64,000 bases of DNA from positions 1 through 64,000 of the forward strand of contig NZ_LR699120.1 in the NCBI RefSeq assembly GCF_902459485.1, in the 5' to 3' direction. This DNA comes from Aquicella siphonis. Its GTDB lineage: Bacteria > Pseudomonadota > Gammaproteobacteria > DSM-16500. Positions 35,860 to 43,466 of the stretch are shown here, piece after piece. The translations under genes and the position numbers were made by a program. Every line of letters starts with the position of its first letter. The stretch's first letter is position 1. Under the pieces are notes generated by a model. The model saw only the letters and a program-made list of their open reading frames with translations, was not told the DNA's origin and did no database searches.

Positions 35860-38196
35860 ATGTCGATTAACACAAATCATTCCCTAACACATATAGCTGA
35901 TCATGATCCGGTTTCAAATGTATTAAAATGGGTATTATTGATCACAGCAATTGTTTGTTTCGCATTTGTTGGCTGGGGAACATATGAAACTTATCAGCTA
36001 GCGCCTCCTCTTCCCCAAACGTTTTCCTCCCCAAGCGGACAAATAGTGATGACGGAAAGCGATATTATTGCTGGAAAAGCCGGATTCCAACGTGCGGACT
36101 TAATGGATTATGGTAGTCTTTATGGTATGGGATCCTATTTTGGCGAGGATTACACAGCCAAATATCTGGTTCGCTTAGGTCAATTAATAGAAAATGAATT
36201 AGCACTACAAATGTTTTCCAAATCCTTAGCTGACTTATCAACCGGCGCCAAATATGAAGTACGTCTGGCCATGCAGCAACAACTGAAAAAATTAGATCTT
36301 TCTCAATCGAATTTAATTCTCACCTCTGCTGTCAGTAAATCGATACAGCAGTTACAAGCTGAAATTTCAAAACAGTTGCTTAACCATGATGCTAAAGCTG
36401 GCTGGACAAAAGCTTACAGTTTGAATGATAAAAGTGCTTTGGAAACAGCCGATTTTTTGATTTACTCATCATTGACAACCGTTTCAAACCGGCCGGGCAA
36501 AGATTTTTCCTACACAAATAATTGGCCTTATGAACCCAGTGTTGGAAATGTAGCAACCAATGCCACCTTCTATTGGACTTGGATATCATTTTGCTTCGTA
36601 TTTTTTGGATTTGGCGCGGTATTATATATCTATCATCGGTATCTCAGTGAAGCAGATGCAGGTGTTAAAACGCCTTTTTTATTGGAATTTAAACCCTTAA
36701 CGGACAGTCAGCGAAAAGTTGGAAAATATTTTCTTATTGTTGCCTTGGTCTTGCTTGCGCAAATTGGCGTCGGGGCGATAATGGCTCATTATTATGCAGA
36801 AAGGACCGGATTTTATGGGATAGATATCAGCAAATTCTTGCCTTTTAATTTTTTGCGTGATGTCCATATTCAAACGCCAATCGTATGGATAGGCTTATCA
36901 TGGATAAGCGCAGCGATTTTCCTCGCGCCTGTAATTAGCGGCAAAGAAGCCAGATGGCAGGGATTTTTTGTCGATTTTCTATTTTGGGTTACATTATTTA
37001 TTGTCGCCGGAGCAATCATTGGGAACTATCTAGGTATTATGGGTTTCATTGATCAGGCATGGTTCTGGTTAGGAAACCAGGGCTTATCGTACCTTCAGTT
37101 AGGAAGACTTTGGCAAATAGGCTTTTGTATTGGTCTGGTTCTTTGGAGCTTCATCGTTTTTCGAGGCATGTGGCCCACCTGGAGCAGCCTTAAAACAGCT
37201 ACAGTTGAATTTTGGACTGGAAATATTCATCTAGAACATCTTTTTTGGGCCAGTACAATTAATGTGGCTGTTTTATATTGCTTTGGAATGATTCCATTAA
37301 CAGGGATTGAAAAATCATTCACCATTACGGATTTTTGGAGATGGTGGGTTGTGCATTTATGGGTGGAGCAGTCATTTGAATTTTTTACCGTATGTGCAAC
37401 AGCTTATCTTCTTATGGGAGTAGGGCTGGTTTCCCGTCGCCTGGTTGAGCGGACAGTATATTTTGAGGCGATTCTGATCTTTCTAGGGGGCGTCATTGGG
37501 ACGGGGCATCACTGGTATTGGACTGGTACGCCGGACATGTGGATTCCGCTCGGAACCATGTTTTCATTCATTGAAGTGCTTCCTCTGACTTTGTTGATTA
37601 TCGATGCCATCGAAGAATTGCACCTTATTAAAAAGCAAAAAATATTTTCATATAATTTGGCATATTTATATATTTTAGGCGCGGCGTTTTGGAATTTTGT
37701 TGGTGCTGGTGTATTTGGCGGCGGGACATTAAATGCGCCGCTGATTAATTATTACGAACACGGTACGTTTTTAAGCTTAAATCACGCACATACAGCGTTA
37801 TTTGGTGCATTTGGTCTGTTAGCCTTGGGATTGGTGTATTTTTGTTTGCGCTATGCAACAGGCAATCATTCATGGAGTGACCGTTATGGCACATGGGCAT
37901 TCTGGCTTTATAACGGTGGTTTAGTGCTTTGGATATTGTTAAATTTCTTTCCGATTGGCTGGGCTCAATTAATGGATGTTTATCAGCATGGTCTCGCTCA
38001 TTCAAGAAGTCTGGAATTTTATAATACAACGTTATTATGGCAATGGCTGCGTACCCCAGGCGATATAGTGTTTGCCATTGGCGCTTTATTCATGGCGTAT
38101 GATTTTATCATAAAGCTTAGACCGTTTTTCCCAAGTTTTGTCGGAGTAAAACATGAAGCCGAAGCGTTATCGACGGTCAACAAACCGATAAATTGA
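35860..38196 (+). CDS. norB: quinol-dependent nitric oxide reductase
   Basis: Single-subunit qNOR reducing 2 NO to N2O with quinol, inner membrane. 778 aa, qNOR length: an N-terminal helix and periplasmic cytochrome-c-like domain that lacks a CxxCH motif (GFQRADLMDYGSLYGMGSYFG), then about 12 helices of the heme-copper oxidase fold. Ligands are intact: HLWVEQ, GHHWYWTGTP, SFIEVLPL (glutamate) and NHAHTALFG. The ATG at 35860 has GGAAG seven bases upstream; the TTG at 35839 is unlikely. No other denitrification genes adjoin, so the role is probably NO detoxification, as in host defence. Confidence 0.93.
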   Translation: MSINTNHSLTHIADHDPVSNVLKWVLLITAIVCFAFVGWGTYETYQLAPPLPQTFSSPSGQIVMTESDIIAGKAGFQRADLMDYGSLYGMGSYFGEDYTAKYLVRLGQLIENELALQMFSKSLADLSTGAKYEVRLAMQQQLKKLDLSQSNLILTSAVSKSIQQLQAEISKQLLNHDAKAGWTKAYSLNDKSALETADFLIYSSLTTVSNRPGKDFSYTNNWPYEPSVGNVATNATFYWTWISFCFVFFGFGAVLYIYHRYLSEADAGVKTPFLLEFKPLTDSQRKVGKYFLIVALVLLAQIGVGAIMAHYYAERTGFYGIDISKFLPFNFLRDVHIQTPIVWIGLSWISAAIFLAPVISGKEARWQGFFVDFLFWVTLFIVAGAIIGNYLGIMGFIDQAWFWLGNQGLSYLQLGRLWQIGFCIGLVLWSFIVFRGMWPTWSSLKTATVEFWTGNIHLEHLFWASTINVAVLYCFGMIPLTGIEKSFTITDFWRWWVVHLWVEQSFEFFTVCATAYLLMGVGLVSRRLVERTVYFEAILIFLGGVIGTGHHWYWTGTPDMWIPLGTMFSFIEVLPLTLLIIDAIEELHLIKKQKIFSYNLAYLYILGAAFWNFVGAGVFGGGTLNAPLINYYEHGTFLSLNHAHTALFGAFGLLALGLVYFCLRYATGNHSWSDRYGTWAFWLYNGGLVLWILLNFFPIGWAQLMDVYQHGLAHSRSLEFYNTTLLWQWLRTPGDIVFAIGALFMAYDFIIKLRPFFPSFVGVKHEAEALSTVNKPIN

Positions 38197-38241
38197 AGGT
38201 GTCATCGAGCTGATATATTCATTTTAAAAAGAGCGGAATAC

Positions 38242-38673
38242 ATGCTGCCATTTACACAATCTGCAACATTCCTCTACCCGGTGCTAATCCGCGAGCATCA
38301 TCTTGACACTTTCGGACATGTTAATAACGCGACTTATCTCGAGCTTTTAGAAAGCGCGCGCTGGGAATTCATTACTTCGCGTGGGTTTGGCTTGAAAAAA
38401 ATCCAGGAATCAGGGCTGGGTCCAACCGTATTGGAAATACAAATCAAATTTATCAGGGAAATACGGTTGAGAGAAGAAGTTATTATTGAATCGGTAACCT
38501 TGTCATATGAAAAAAAGATTGGCAAGTTGAGGCAAATGATTCGTAATGCGGATCAACATATTTGCTGTGAAGCACATATGACATTTGGATTGTTCAATAT
38601 TGAGGAAAGAAAACTGGTTCTGCCTACGCCTGAATGGTTGTATGCTGTAGGGATCACAGATACCTTGAAATAA
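38242..38673 (+). CDS. 4HBT hotdog-fold acyl-CoA thioesterase
   Basis: 143 aa. DTFGHVNNATYLELLESARWEF is the YbgC/4HBT active-site signature with the catalytic aspartate. It hydrolyses acyl-CoA thioesters; substrate unknown. Starts 45 bases after norB, possibly cotranscribed; a membrane protein gene follows after 7 bases. Confidence 0.85.
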   Translation: MLPFTQSATFLYPVLIREHHLDTFGHVNNATYLELLESARWEFITSRGFGLKKIQESGLGPTVLEIQIKFIREIRLREEVIIESVTLSYEKKIGKLRQMIRNADQHICCEAHMTFGLFNIEERKLVLPTPEWLYAVGITDTLK

Positions 38674-38680
38674 TTGCCGC

Positions 38681-39151
38681 ATGACCTGGCGGCTTCAGGA
38701 GGACAAGGTGTTTACCTTCAGTTTCTGGCATAAATGGATAGTAACCGCCAGCTTTTTCATGATTTTTTTTGGTTTGTCGCTGGTGCTTTTCAACCAGACT
38801 CCATTATTCGATATGCTGTTTAATCGCCATATTAATAAGGTCTTCTGGGATGAAAACACAATGTCTCCTTCTTTGTTGCTTTTTCAACAATGGATATACG
38901 GAACTTTAGGCGCGGTCATGGCTGGCTGGGGTGTTTTCATGACAGTGCTGAGTGTTCATGCATTCAAAAACAAGGACAAATGGGCCTGGAATGGATTTAT
39001 GCTGGGACTGTTGCTCTGGTTTGCAACGGATACTGCTGTGTCATTGACATTTCATGTCTACCTCAACGTGCTGATCAATATCATATTGCTCTTGTTATTT
39101 GGGTTGCCGCTTATTTTCACCAGAAACCATTTTAATTCTACTCAGACATAA
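38681..39151 (+). CDS. small integral membrane protein
   Basis: 156 aa with four predicted helices (about 20-40, 66-90, 102-120, 125-145). No family recognised. The 50-residue loop between helices 1 and 2 (FNQTPLFDMLFNRHINKVFW) is the only soluble part. It follows the thioesterase closely. No strong Shine-Dalgarno is visible before the ATG, so it may rely on translation of the upstream gene. Confidence 0.6.
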   Translation: MTWRLQEDKVFTFSFWHKWIVTASFFMIFFGLSLVLFNQTPLFDMLFNRHINKVFWDENTMSPSLLLFQQWIYGTLGAVMAGWGVFMTVLSVHAFKNKDKWAWNGFMLGLLLWFATDTAVSLTFHVYLNVLINIILLLLFGLPLIFTRNHFNSTQT

Positions 39152-39190
39152 CCTGACAGTCATTGTTACGGTCGACTTGAAAAGCAGCGC

Positions 39191-39349
39191 GATTATAGAG
39201 AATGTTCATTGAACTGTGTCAGTCCTTTGCCATGACTGCTTCGCTCCAAACGCCACATCCATGTGGCAACGGATTTCATCCTGAAATCCAGTCGCTTATC
39301 TGTCATGGCAAAGGACTGACACAGTTCAATGAACATTCTCCGATTATAG
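39191..39349. mobile_element. 143-bp MITE-like palindromic element with 8-bp direct repeats
   Basis: Positions 39199-39237 and 39303-39341 are a perfect 39-bp terminal inverted repeat (ends GAGAATGTTC...GAACATTCTC). CGATTATA occurs immediately outside both ends (39191-39198 and 39342-39349), as a target-site duplication would. The interior forms two further perfect hairpins: GCCACA-tcca-TGTGGC (39253-39268) and GGATTTCA-tcc-TGAAATCC (39272-39290). Folded, it is a long stem with two arms at its tip. No transposase gene or reading frame of merit lies inside. A non-autonomous transposon derivative is the best fit; an alternative is an attC-like or structured RNA element. Confidence 0.8.
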
Positions 39350-39590
39350 ATGTTTTAAATGGGTACCCATTTCTCATTGCAGCAGCGGTATCCTTTCTGC
39401 TGGATAACATCCATTCGGGTACAACACCATTATTTTCAGCTAGTTAGCTGTGATTTTTCGGGCACATCTATTATAACGAATGACGGCGCAATTCGCTGGG
39501 ATGAGCGATTAATATTGTATTAATAATCACCAGATATAATGCGCATTGTAAATAAATCTTATAAATACTACATGAAACGAGGGCATAAAA

Positions 39591-40118
39591 ATGTTTAGGT
39601 ATCTTTTTGGCAATAAAACTAATGCCTCAGGCGTTAATCAACAGACTGAGCAAAAACCATTAGAGCAGCCGGTATCTCAACCAGTGTCACAACCAGTTAG
39701 TCAGCAGCCTGAAAAACCTGTGCAGCATACACCAACACAGCCGCAGCAACAGGAACTTCCGAAACGCGTGAAAGTATCCAGCCGCAGCAAGGTCACGATG
39801 GCGTATGATTGCAATTATATCACGGAGTTTTACGCAGCATTAAGTGCTGACGGGTTATCTTATCAAACGAAACCGGGTGAATATATCCATGTGAAAGGCG
39901 TCGATAATGGCTGGAAAATATGTCCAAGTGCATATCTTTCGGACGCTGAAGTGCCTACAAGTATAATCAGGTCAAAAGACAGCTGTGTGGATGTGAAAGC
40001 TAAACTATCCACCCCATTGGGTAACTTAGATGGTAAAATAACATTACAAGACTTACCTGAGGTAAAAGGGTTTGATAGAGAAATAAATTCTACGACTAGC
40101 CTTTTGGCGCTCATATAA
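39591..40118 (+). CDS. unknown protein with QPVS repeats
   Basis: 175 aa. Residues about 15-58 are Gln/Pro-rich with three tandem QPVS copies (EQPVSQPVSQPVSQQ) and a Pro/Gln stretch, then a basic hinge (PKRVKVSSRSK). Residues about 68-130 form a compact-looking domain (CNYITEFYAALSADGLSYQTK, then CPSAYLSDAEVP). No signal peptide, no membrane helix, no family recognised. Located after the palindromic element and beside another unknown small gene, so probably accessory. A secreted-effector role is possible but unsupported. Confidence 0.6.
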   Translation: MFRYLFGNKTNASGVNQQTEQKPLEQPVSQPVSQPVSQQPEKPVQHTPTQPQQQELPKRVKVSSRSKVTMAYDCNYITEFYAALSADGLSYQTKPGEYIHVKGVDNGWKICPSAYLSDAEVPTSIIRSKDSCVDVKAKLSTPLGNLDGKITLQDLPEVKGFDREINSTTSLLALI

Positions 40119-40237
40119 AATCCACAACAGTAGCCAGTCCTGTTAATGAAAATAATGAAAACAGCAGCACTCATAACAATCGTAAGCAATTTTAAACTCT
40201 AGAGAGTCCTGGCTTCATCCTGGACAATGGCATATTC

Positions 40238-40280
40238 GATGTGAAAAGCCATAGGGCAAAGAGCTCTATGGCTTCACATC
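40238..40280. terminator. 15-bp hairpin with 2-nt bulge between convergent genes
   Basis: 40238-40254 pairs with 40266-40280 over 15 base pairs, with an AA bulge at 40246-40247 and an 11-nt loop. It lies between the end of the QPVS gene (40118) and the end of the minus-strand gene (40333), where a bidirectional terminator is expected, but there is no U-run. Confidence 0.4.
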
Positions 40281-40332
40281 GCTGCCAGTAAAAATTTACA
40301 TCTTGATTGATGTCACAGTTCCCACATCAGGG

Positions 40333-40653
40333 TTATTTATTATTTAATCGCATACACGAAGAAAACGATTCAGGTGTAATATTGATGGGGTCGACGCCGT
40401 CAATAGGTTTATCTCTAAGGCTCTTATTAAACAGTGTTGCCGCTAAAAAGCTTTTAGCGCAATCTGCTTCATCCACTCTTCGCTGCATTGTGCTAAATGG
40501 CGGAACATTTCTGTAAAAAAACTGATGAACGCCGGATTGATTTGATAATGGATCAGAGAGGATATTTCTTTTTGTTTCTTCAGCCATTTCCTTTTCTATT
40601 TTGTCTGGTATACCTTTGGAGTCGTTGTTCTTTTCACCTTGTCTTGGTTTCAT
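40333..40653 (-). CDS. small hypothetical protein
   Basis: 106 aa from the ATG at 40653, supported by GAGG five bases upstream. Hydrophilic and mixed-charge (KPRQGEKNNDSKGIPDKIEKE), with a central Gln/Phe stretch (GVHQFFYRNVPPFSTMQRRVD) and no signal or helix. Composition and ribosome site favour a real gene over a chance frame, but no family was recognised and codon quality cannot be scored here. Confidence 0.45.
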   Translation of the reverse strand: MKPRQGEKNNDSKGIPDKIEKEMAEETKRNILSDPLSNQSGVHQFFYRNVPPFSTMQRRVDEADCAKSFLAATLFNKSLRDKPIDGVDPINITPESFSSCMRLNNK

Positions 40654-41035
40654 ACAATCCTCGCACAATAGTTTGGTTTGAGTTAAATCAGATTATTCCA
40701 ATGATGCTCCATAATCAACCCCTGCAAGATAATCGTTAGATCGATGACGGATTCGGTGTGGTCAGTTTGCACTTTTAAAAAATCCGCATCATTACTGGTC
40801 TTTGATAAAGCATTCAATGGTAAAAATCGCAATCCCGTAATTATCTGATTGATTTATTATGCTTATTTTGACGTAGCCGCTAAAGCCTTCCCAAGTTGAT
40901 ACACCCCATTAACAAACAGGGTCTTATGGTCAAATCACAGCCGGGAGCAGGTTCTGAAATCCAGCCGCTCATTGACAGCAGTAAAGTCAGAACCAGATGA
41001 ATAAATGTTTTCCCGTGCCGGCTGGCTTCATCAAT
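40654..41035. other. 382-base gap, mostly featureless
   Basis: Nothing convincing seen. At 40954-40972, CTGAAATCCAGCCGCTCAT matches 17 of 19 bases of 39282-39300 inside the palindromic element. That may be a remnant of a related sequence or chance. Confidence 0.3.
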
Positions 41036-42088
41036 TTAACCGGATCTCAAGGAATTGATATCAATCACAAAACGGTATCGTACCTCTCCTTTAACCATTC
41101 TGTCATAAGCCTCATTGATTTTATTGATAGGGATTAATTCGATATCGGCTGAAATGCCATGACTGCCACAAAAATTCAGCATTTCCTGCGTCTCCTTGAT
41201 TCCGCCGATCAGCGAGCCTGCGAGACGCCTGCGCTTCATGATCAAGGGAAACGCATTAAGACTGAATGGCTGCTCAGGCACGCCTACGCATACCATGGTG
41301 GCATCCTGTTTTAATAATTGAAGATAGTGTTCCAGGTTAATATTCCCGGAGGCGGTATTGATCATGAAATCAAAAAAATTGGCATATTCGGTGAACGCCT
41401 TGCCATCTCTGGTATTAACAAAATGTTTTGCGCCAAATTTCATGGCGTCATTTTTCTTGCTGTCAGATGTGCTCAGTACGGTGACTTCCGCTTCCATTGC
41501 AGAGGCCAGTTTGACCGCCATATGACCTAACCCGCCCAAACCCACAACGGCAACTTTGTCACGGGGCTTGATTTTCCACTGACGCAAGGGGGAATAGGTA
41601 GTGATCCCTGCGCATAATAGCGGCGCGGCATTTTCAGGGGGAAGGTTTGCTGGAATGGTGAGGACATAATTTTCATCAACAACGATGTTTGTGGAATAAC
41701 CGCCATAGGTGGCTGTTTTCCCATCTTTTTCTACGCCGTTATAGGTCAGGTTCATGCCTTTTTCGCAGTATTGCTGAAGATGCTGTCTGCAGGGCTGGCA
41801 TTCCCTGCAAGAATCAACAAAGCAGCCTACGCCGACCATATCGCCAGCTTTGAAGCGCGTGACGGAAGCGCCTGTCTGTGTAACCTTTCCTACAATTTCA
41901 TGACCGGGCACCATAGGAAATGTGGAATTGCCCCATTCATCTCGTGCCTGATGCACATCCGAGTGGCAGACCCCGCAATAGAGAATTTCAATGGCAACAT
42001 CGTGCGGGCCTGGATCACGCCGTTGAATAACAAAGGGTTTCAGCGGGTCTTTTGCTTTTTCAGCTGCATAGGCATTAACTGGTTTCAT
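41036..42088 (-). CDS. zinc NAD(P)-dependent alcohol dehydrogenase, YahK/CAD type
   Basis: 350 aa medium-chain dehydrogenase. The catalytic zinc site is CGVCHSDVH, GHEIVG and the CAGITTYSPL cysteine; the structural zinc cysteines are in CRECQPCRQHLQQYC. The nucleotide fold is GLGGLGHMAVKLA. It would reduce aldehydes such as cinnamaldehyde-type substrates with NADPH. AAAGGA lies nine bases before the ATG. Single gene, divergent neighbours. Confidence 0.9.
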   Translation of the reverse strand: MKPVNAYAAEKAKDPLKPFVIQRRDPGPHDVAIEILYCGVCHSDVHQARDEWGNSTFPMVPGHEIVGKVTQTGASVTRFKAGDMVGVGCFVDSCRECQPCRQHLQQYCEKGMNLTYNGVEKDGKTATYGGYSTNIVVDENYVLTIPANLPPENAAPLLCAGITTYSPLRQWKIKPRDKVAVVGLGGLGHMAVKLASAMEAEVTVLSTSDSKKNDAMKFGAKHFVNTRDGKAFTEYANFFDFMINTASGNINLEHYLQLLKQDATMVCVGVPEQPFSLNAFPLIMKRRRLAGSLIGGIKETQEMLNFCGSHGISADIELIPINKINEAYDRMVKGEVRYRFVIDINSLRSG

Positions 42089-42280
42089 AGTAATATCCTT
42101 TCCTTTGAATTTGCATTAATTTGCTAATTCTTAAAAATCCAAACGTAATCATGATAGCGGGGTCATTGTATCACTGCTGGCAGGGAAATTTAATTGGTAA
42201 TGATAAGATGCTCGGTATCATGCAGGCGTTTGTTAGTCATCACTAAAATCTTTGCTGTTGATCTGTGCCGGCGCCCGGAT

Positions 42281-42892
42281 CTAGAGTTTGAATGAAAGTG
42301 CTGCGAAGGCAAGTATGGTCGAGCCTGAAATATAGTTGATGATGCGCATCATGGTGTGATTAATGCTGCGGTGGAATATCCCTTTTATGCTTATGCTGAG
42401 CATGAATTCCCAAAGCGTTGAGCCAACCATGATTCCGGCGACGGTGTAAACGGCTCCATCATAGCCTTTATAGATGCTGCCAAGGCCTAGTCCGGCAAAG
42501 ACCGCCATAAATGAAAATATCGTGACAGGGTTGGTGATGGTCAGGAAGAATGCGGATACGAATGCATGCATGGAATGGGTTTCCTGGGTCAATGGTGCAT
42601 GCAGGGTTCGAATTGGTGAGCGCATCATGCCTATGCCGAGGAAAAGCAAAAAGAGGCTGCCCAGCAAGTGAATCCAGAATTGATAGCCGGTTAAAAAATC
42701 TGTAATTGCCGTGAAGCCAAACGCCGCAATTGAACCGTAAACACCATCAGCAAGCGCGGAGCCGATCGCAGTGACCAGGCCGATTTTTATTCCATAGTAG
42801 AGGGTGCGCTGTATGCATAAGATACTGATGGGACCCATAGGCATTGAAATGACCATGCCCAGGATGATTCCTTTAAAGAAAAGCTCAGACAT
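42281..42892 (-). CDS. LysE/RhtB-family amino-acid exporter
   Basis: 203 aa, six predicted helices. The N-terminal LGMVISMPMGPISILCIQR is the family PGP-type signature, and the conserved NPVTIFSFMAVFAGLG occurs at about residue 115. It exports an amino acid or derivative. The start at ATG 42892 is preferred to GTG 42904 because families begin here and neither has a clear ribosome site. Confidence 0.83.
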   Translation of the reverse strand: MSELFFKGIILGMVISMPMGPISILCIQRTLYYGIKIGLVTAIGSALADGVYGSIAAFGFTAITDFLTGYQFWIHLLGSLFLLFLGIGMMRSPIRTLHAPLTQETHSMHAFVSAFFLTITNPVTIFSFMAVFAGLGLGSIYKGYDGAVYTVAGIMVGSTLWEFMLSISIKGIFHRSINHTMMRIINYISGSTILAFAALSFKL

Positions 42893-43088
42893 AGGGGTGT
42901 TCACCGTTTAGGATGGAGCAAATCATAACACGATTTGTGAAATAGCGCTGACAAATTCCCACTCTTGCAGCTGCCAGCATGACAACATGCTTCACTAATC
43001 ACAAGTATTTGTATTTAATATATTTTTGTATGAGGGCGCGGTGGCCAACCCTGGCCCTTTGGTCTGATTTGCAGCGGCTGCCAGTCAG

Positions 43089-43349
43089 CTAGCCGCGGAG
43101 ATTGCGCAAATCATGCAGGGTTTCAGTGACACCGGTTTCATCCAGTTTTTCCAGTTGAGCCCGTTCGCTGGCTGTCAGTGCCGATTCGGCATTCTGAAGA
43201 GATATCTGTGGAATGGATTTGCCGAGGTCGTGGGAATTTTCCATAGGCACAGGATGGGTGTTATTGATAAATTGTACGGGTTTTTGCTTCATTAAATATC
43301 TTTCTCCTGGTTTTGCCAGTAAGCGAGTCAACAACCTGCCAGTCGTCAT
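43089..43349 (-). CDS. small hypothetical protein downstream of the P-loop protein gene
   Basis: 86 aa. The ATG at 43349 has an excellent GGAGG site eight bases upstream, which argues for a real gene; a TTG at 43412 has none. It has a basic N-terminus (MTTGRLLTRLLAKPGERYLMKQ), and its C-terminus is acidic-helical (SERAQLEKLDETGVTETLHDL). No family recognised. It follows the large P-loop gene on the same strand (118 bases after its stop) and could be a cotranscribed partner, conceivably a chaperone or immunity factor. Confidence 0.5.
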   Translation of the reverse strand: MTTGRLLTRLLAKPGERYLMKQKPVQFINNTHPVPMENSHDLGKSIPQISLQNAESALTASERAQLEKLDETGVTETLHDLRNLRG

Positions 43350-43466
43350 TTTTAATCCCTCCAGCAAAGTGCTTCCTTTCCTGAGCTTACCCTGTTTAGC
43401 GGCAAATCTCAAAAATGAGAGCGGATGGCCGGCGGGCCAATGCCGTGAGCTTCCTAACGGGCAGAC

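Noticed and set aside
39202-39447. 81-residue frame through the palindromic element
   Set aside because: The frame simply reads through the inverted repeats; no ribosome site.
40927-41001. Short frame whose product reads like the end of an alcohol dehydrogenase (GAGSEIQPLIDSSKV)
   Set aside because: Only 24 codons and no other similarity; could be chance.
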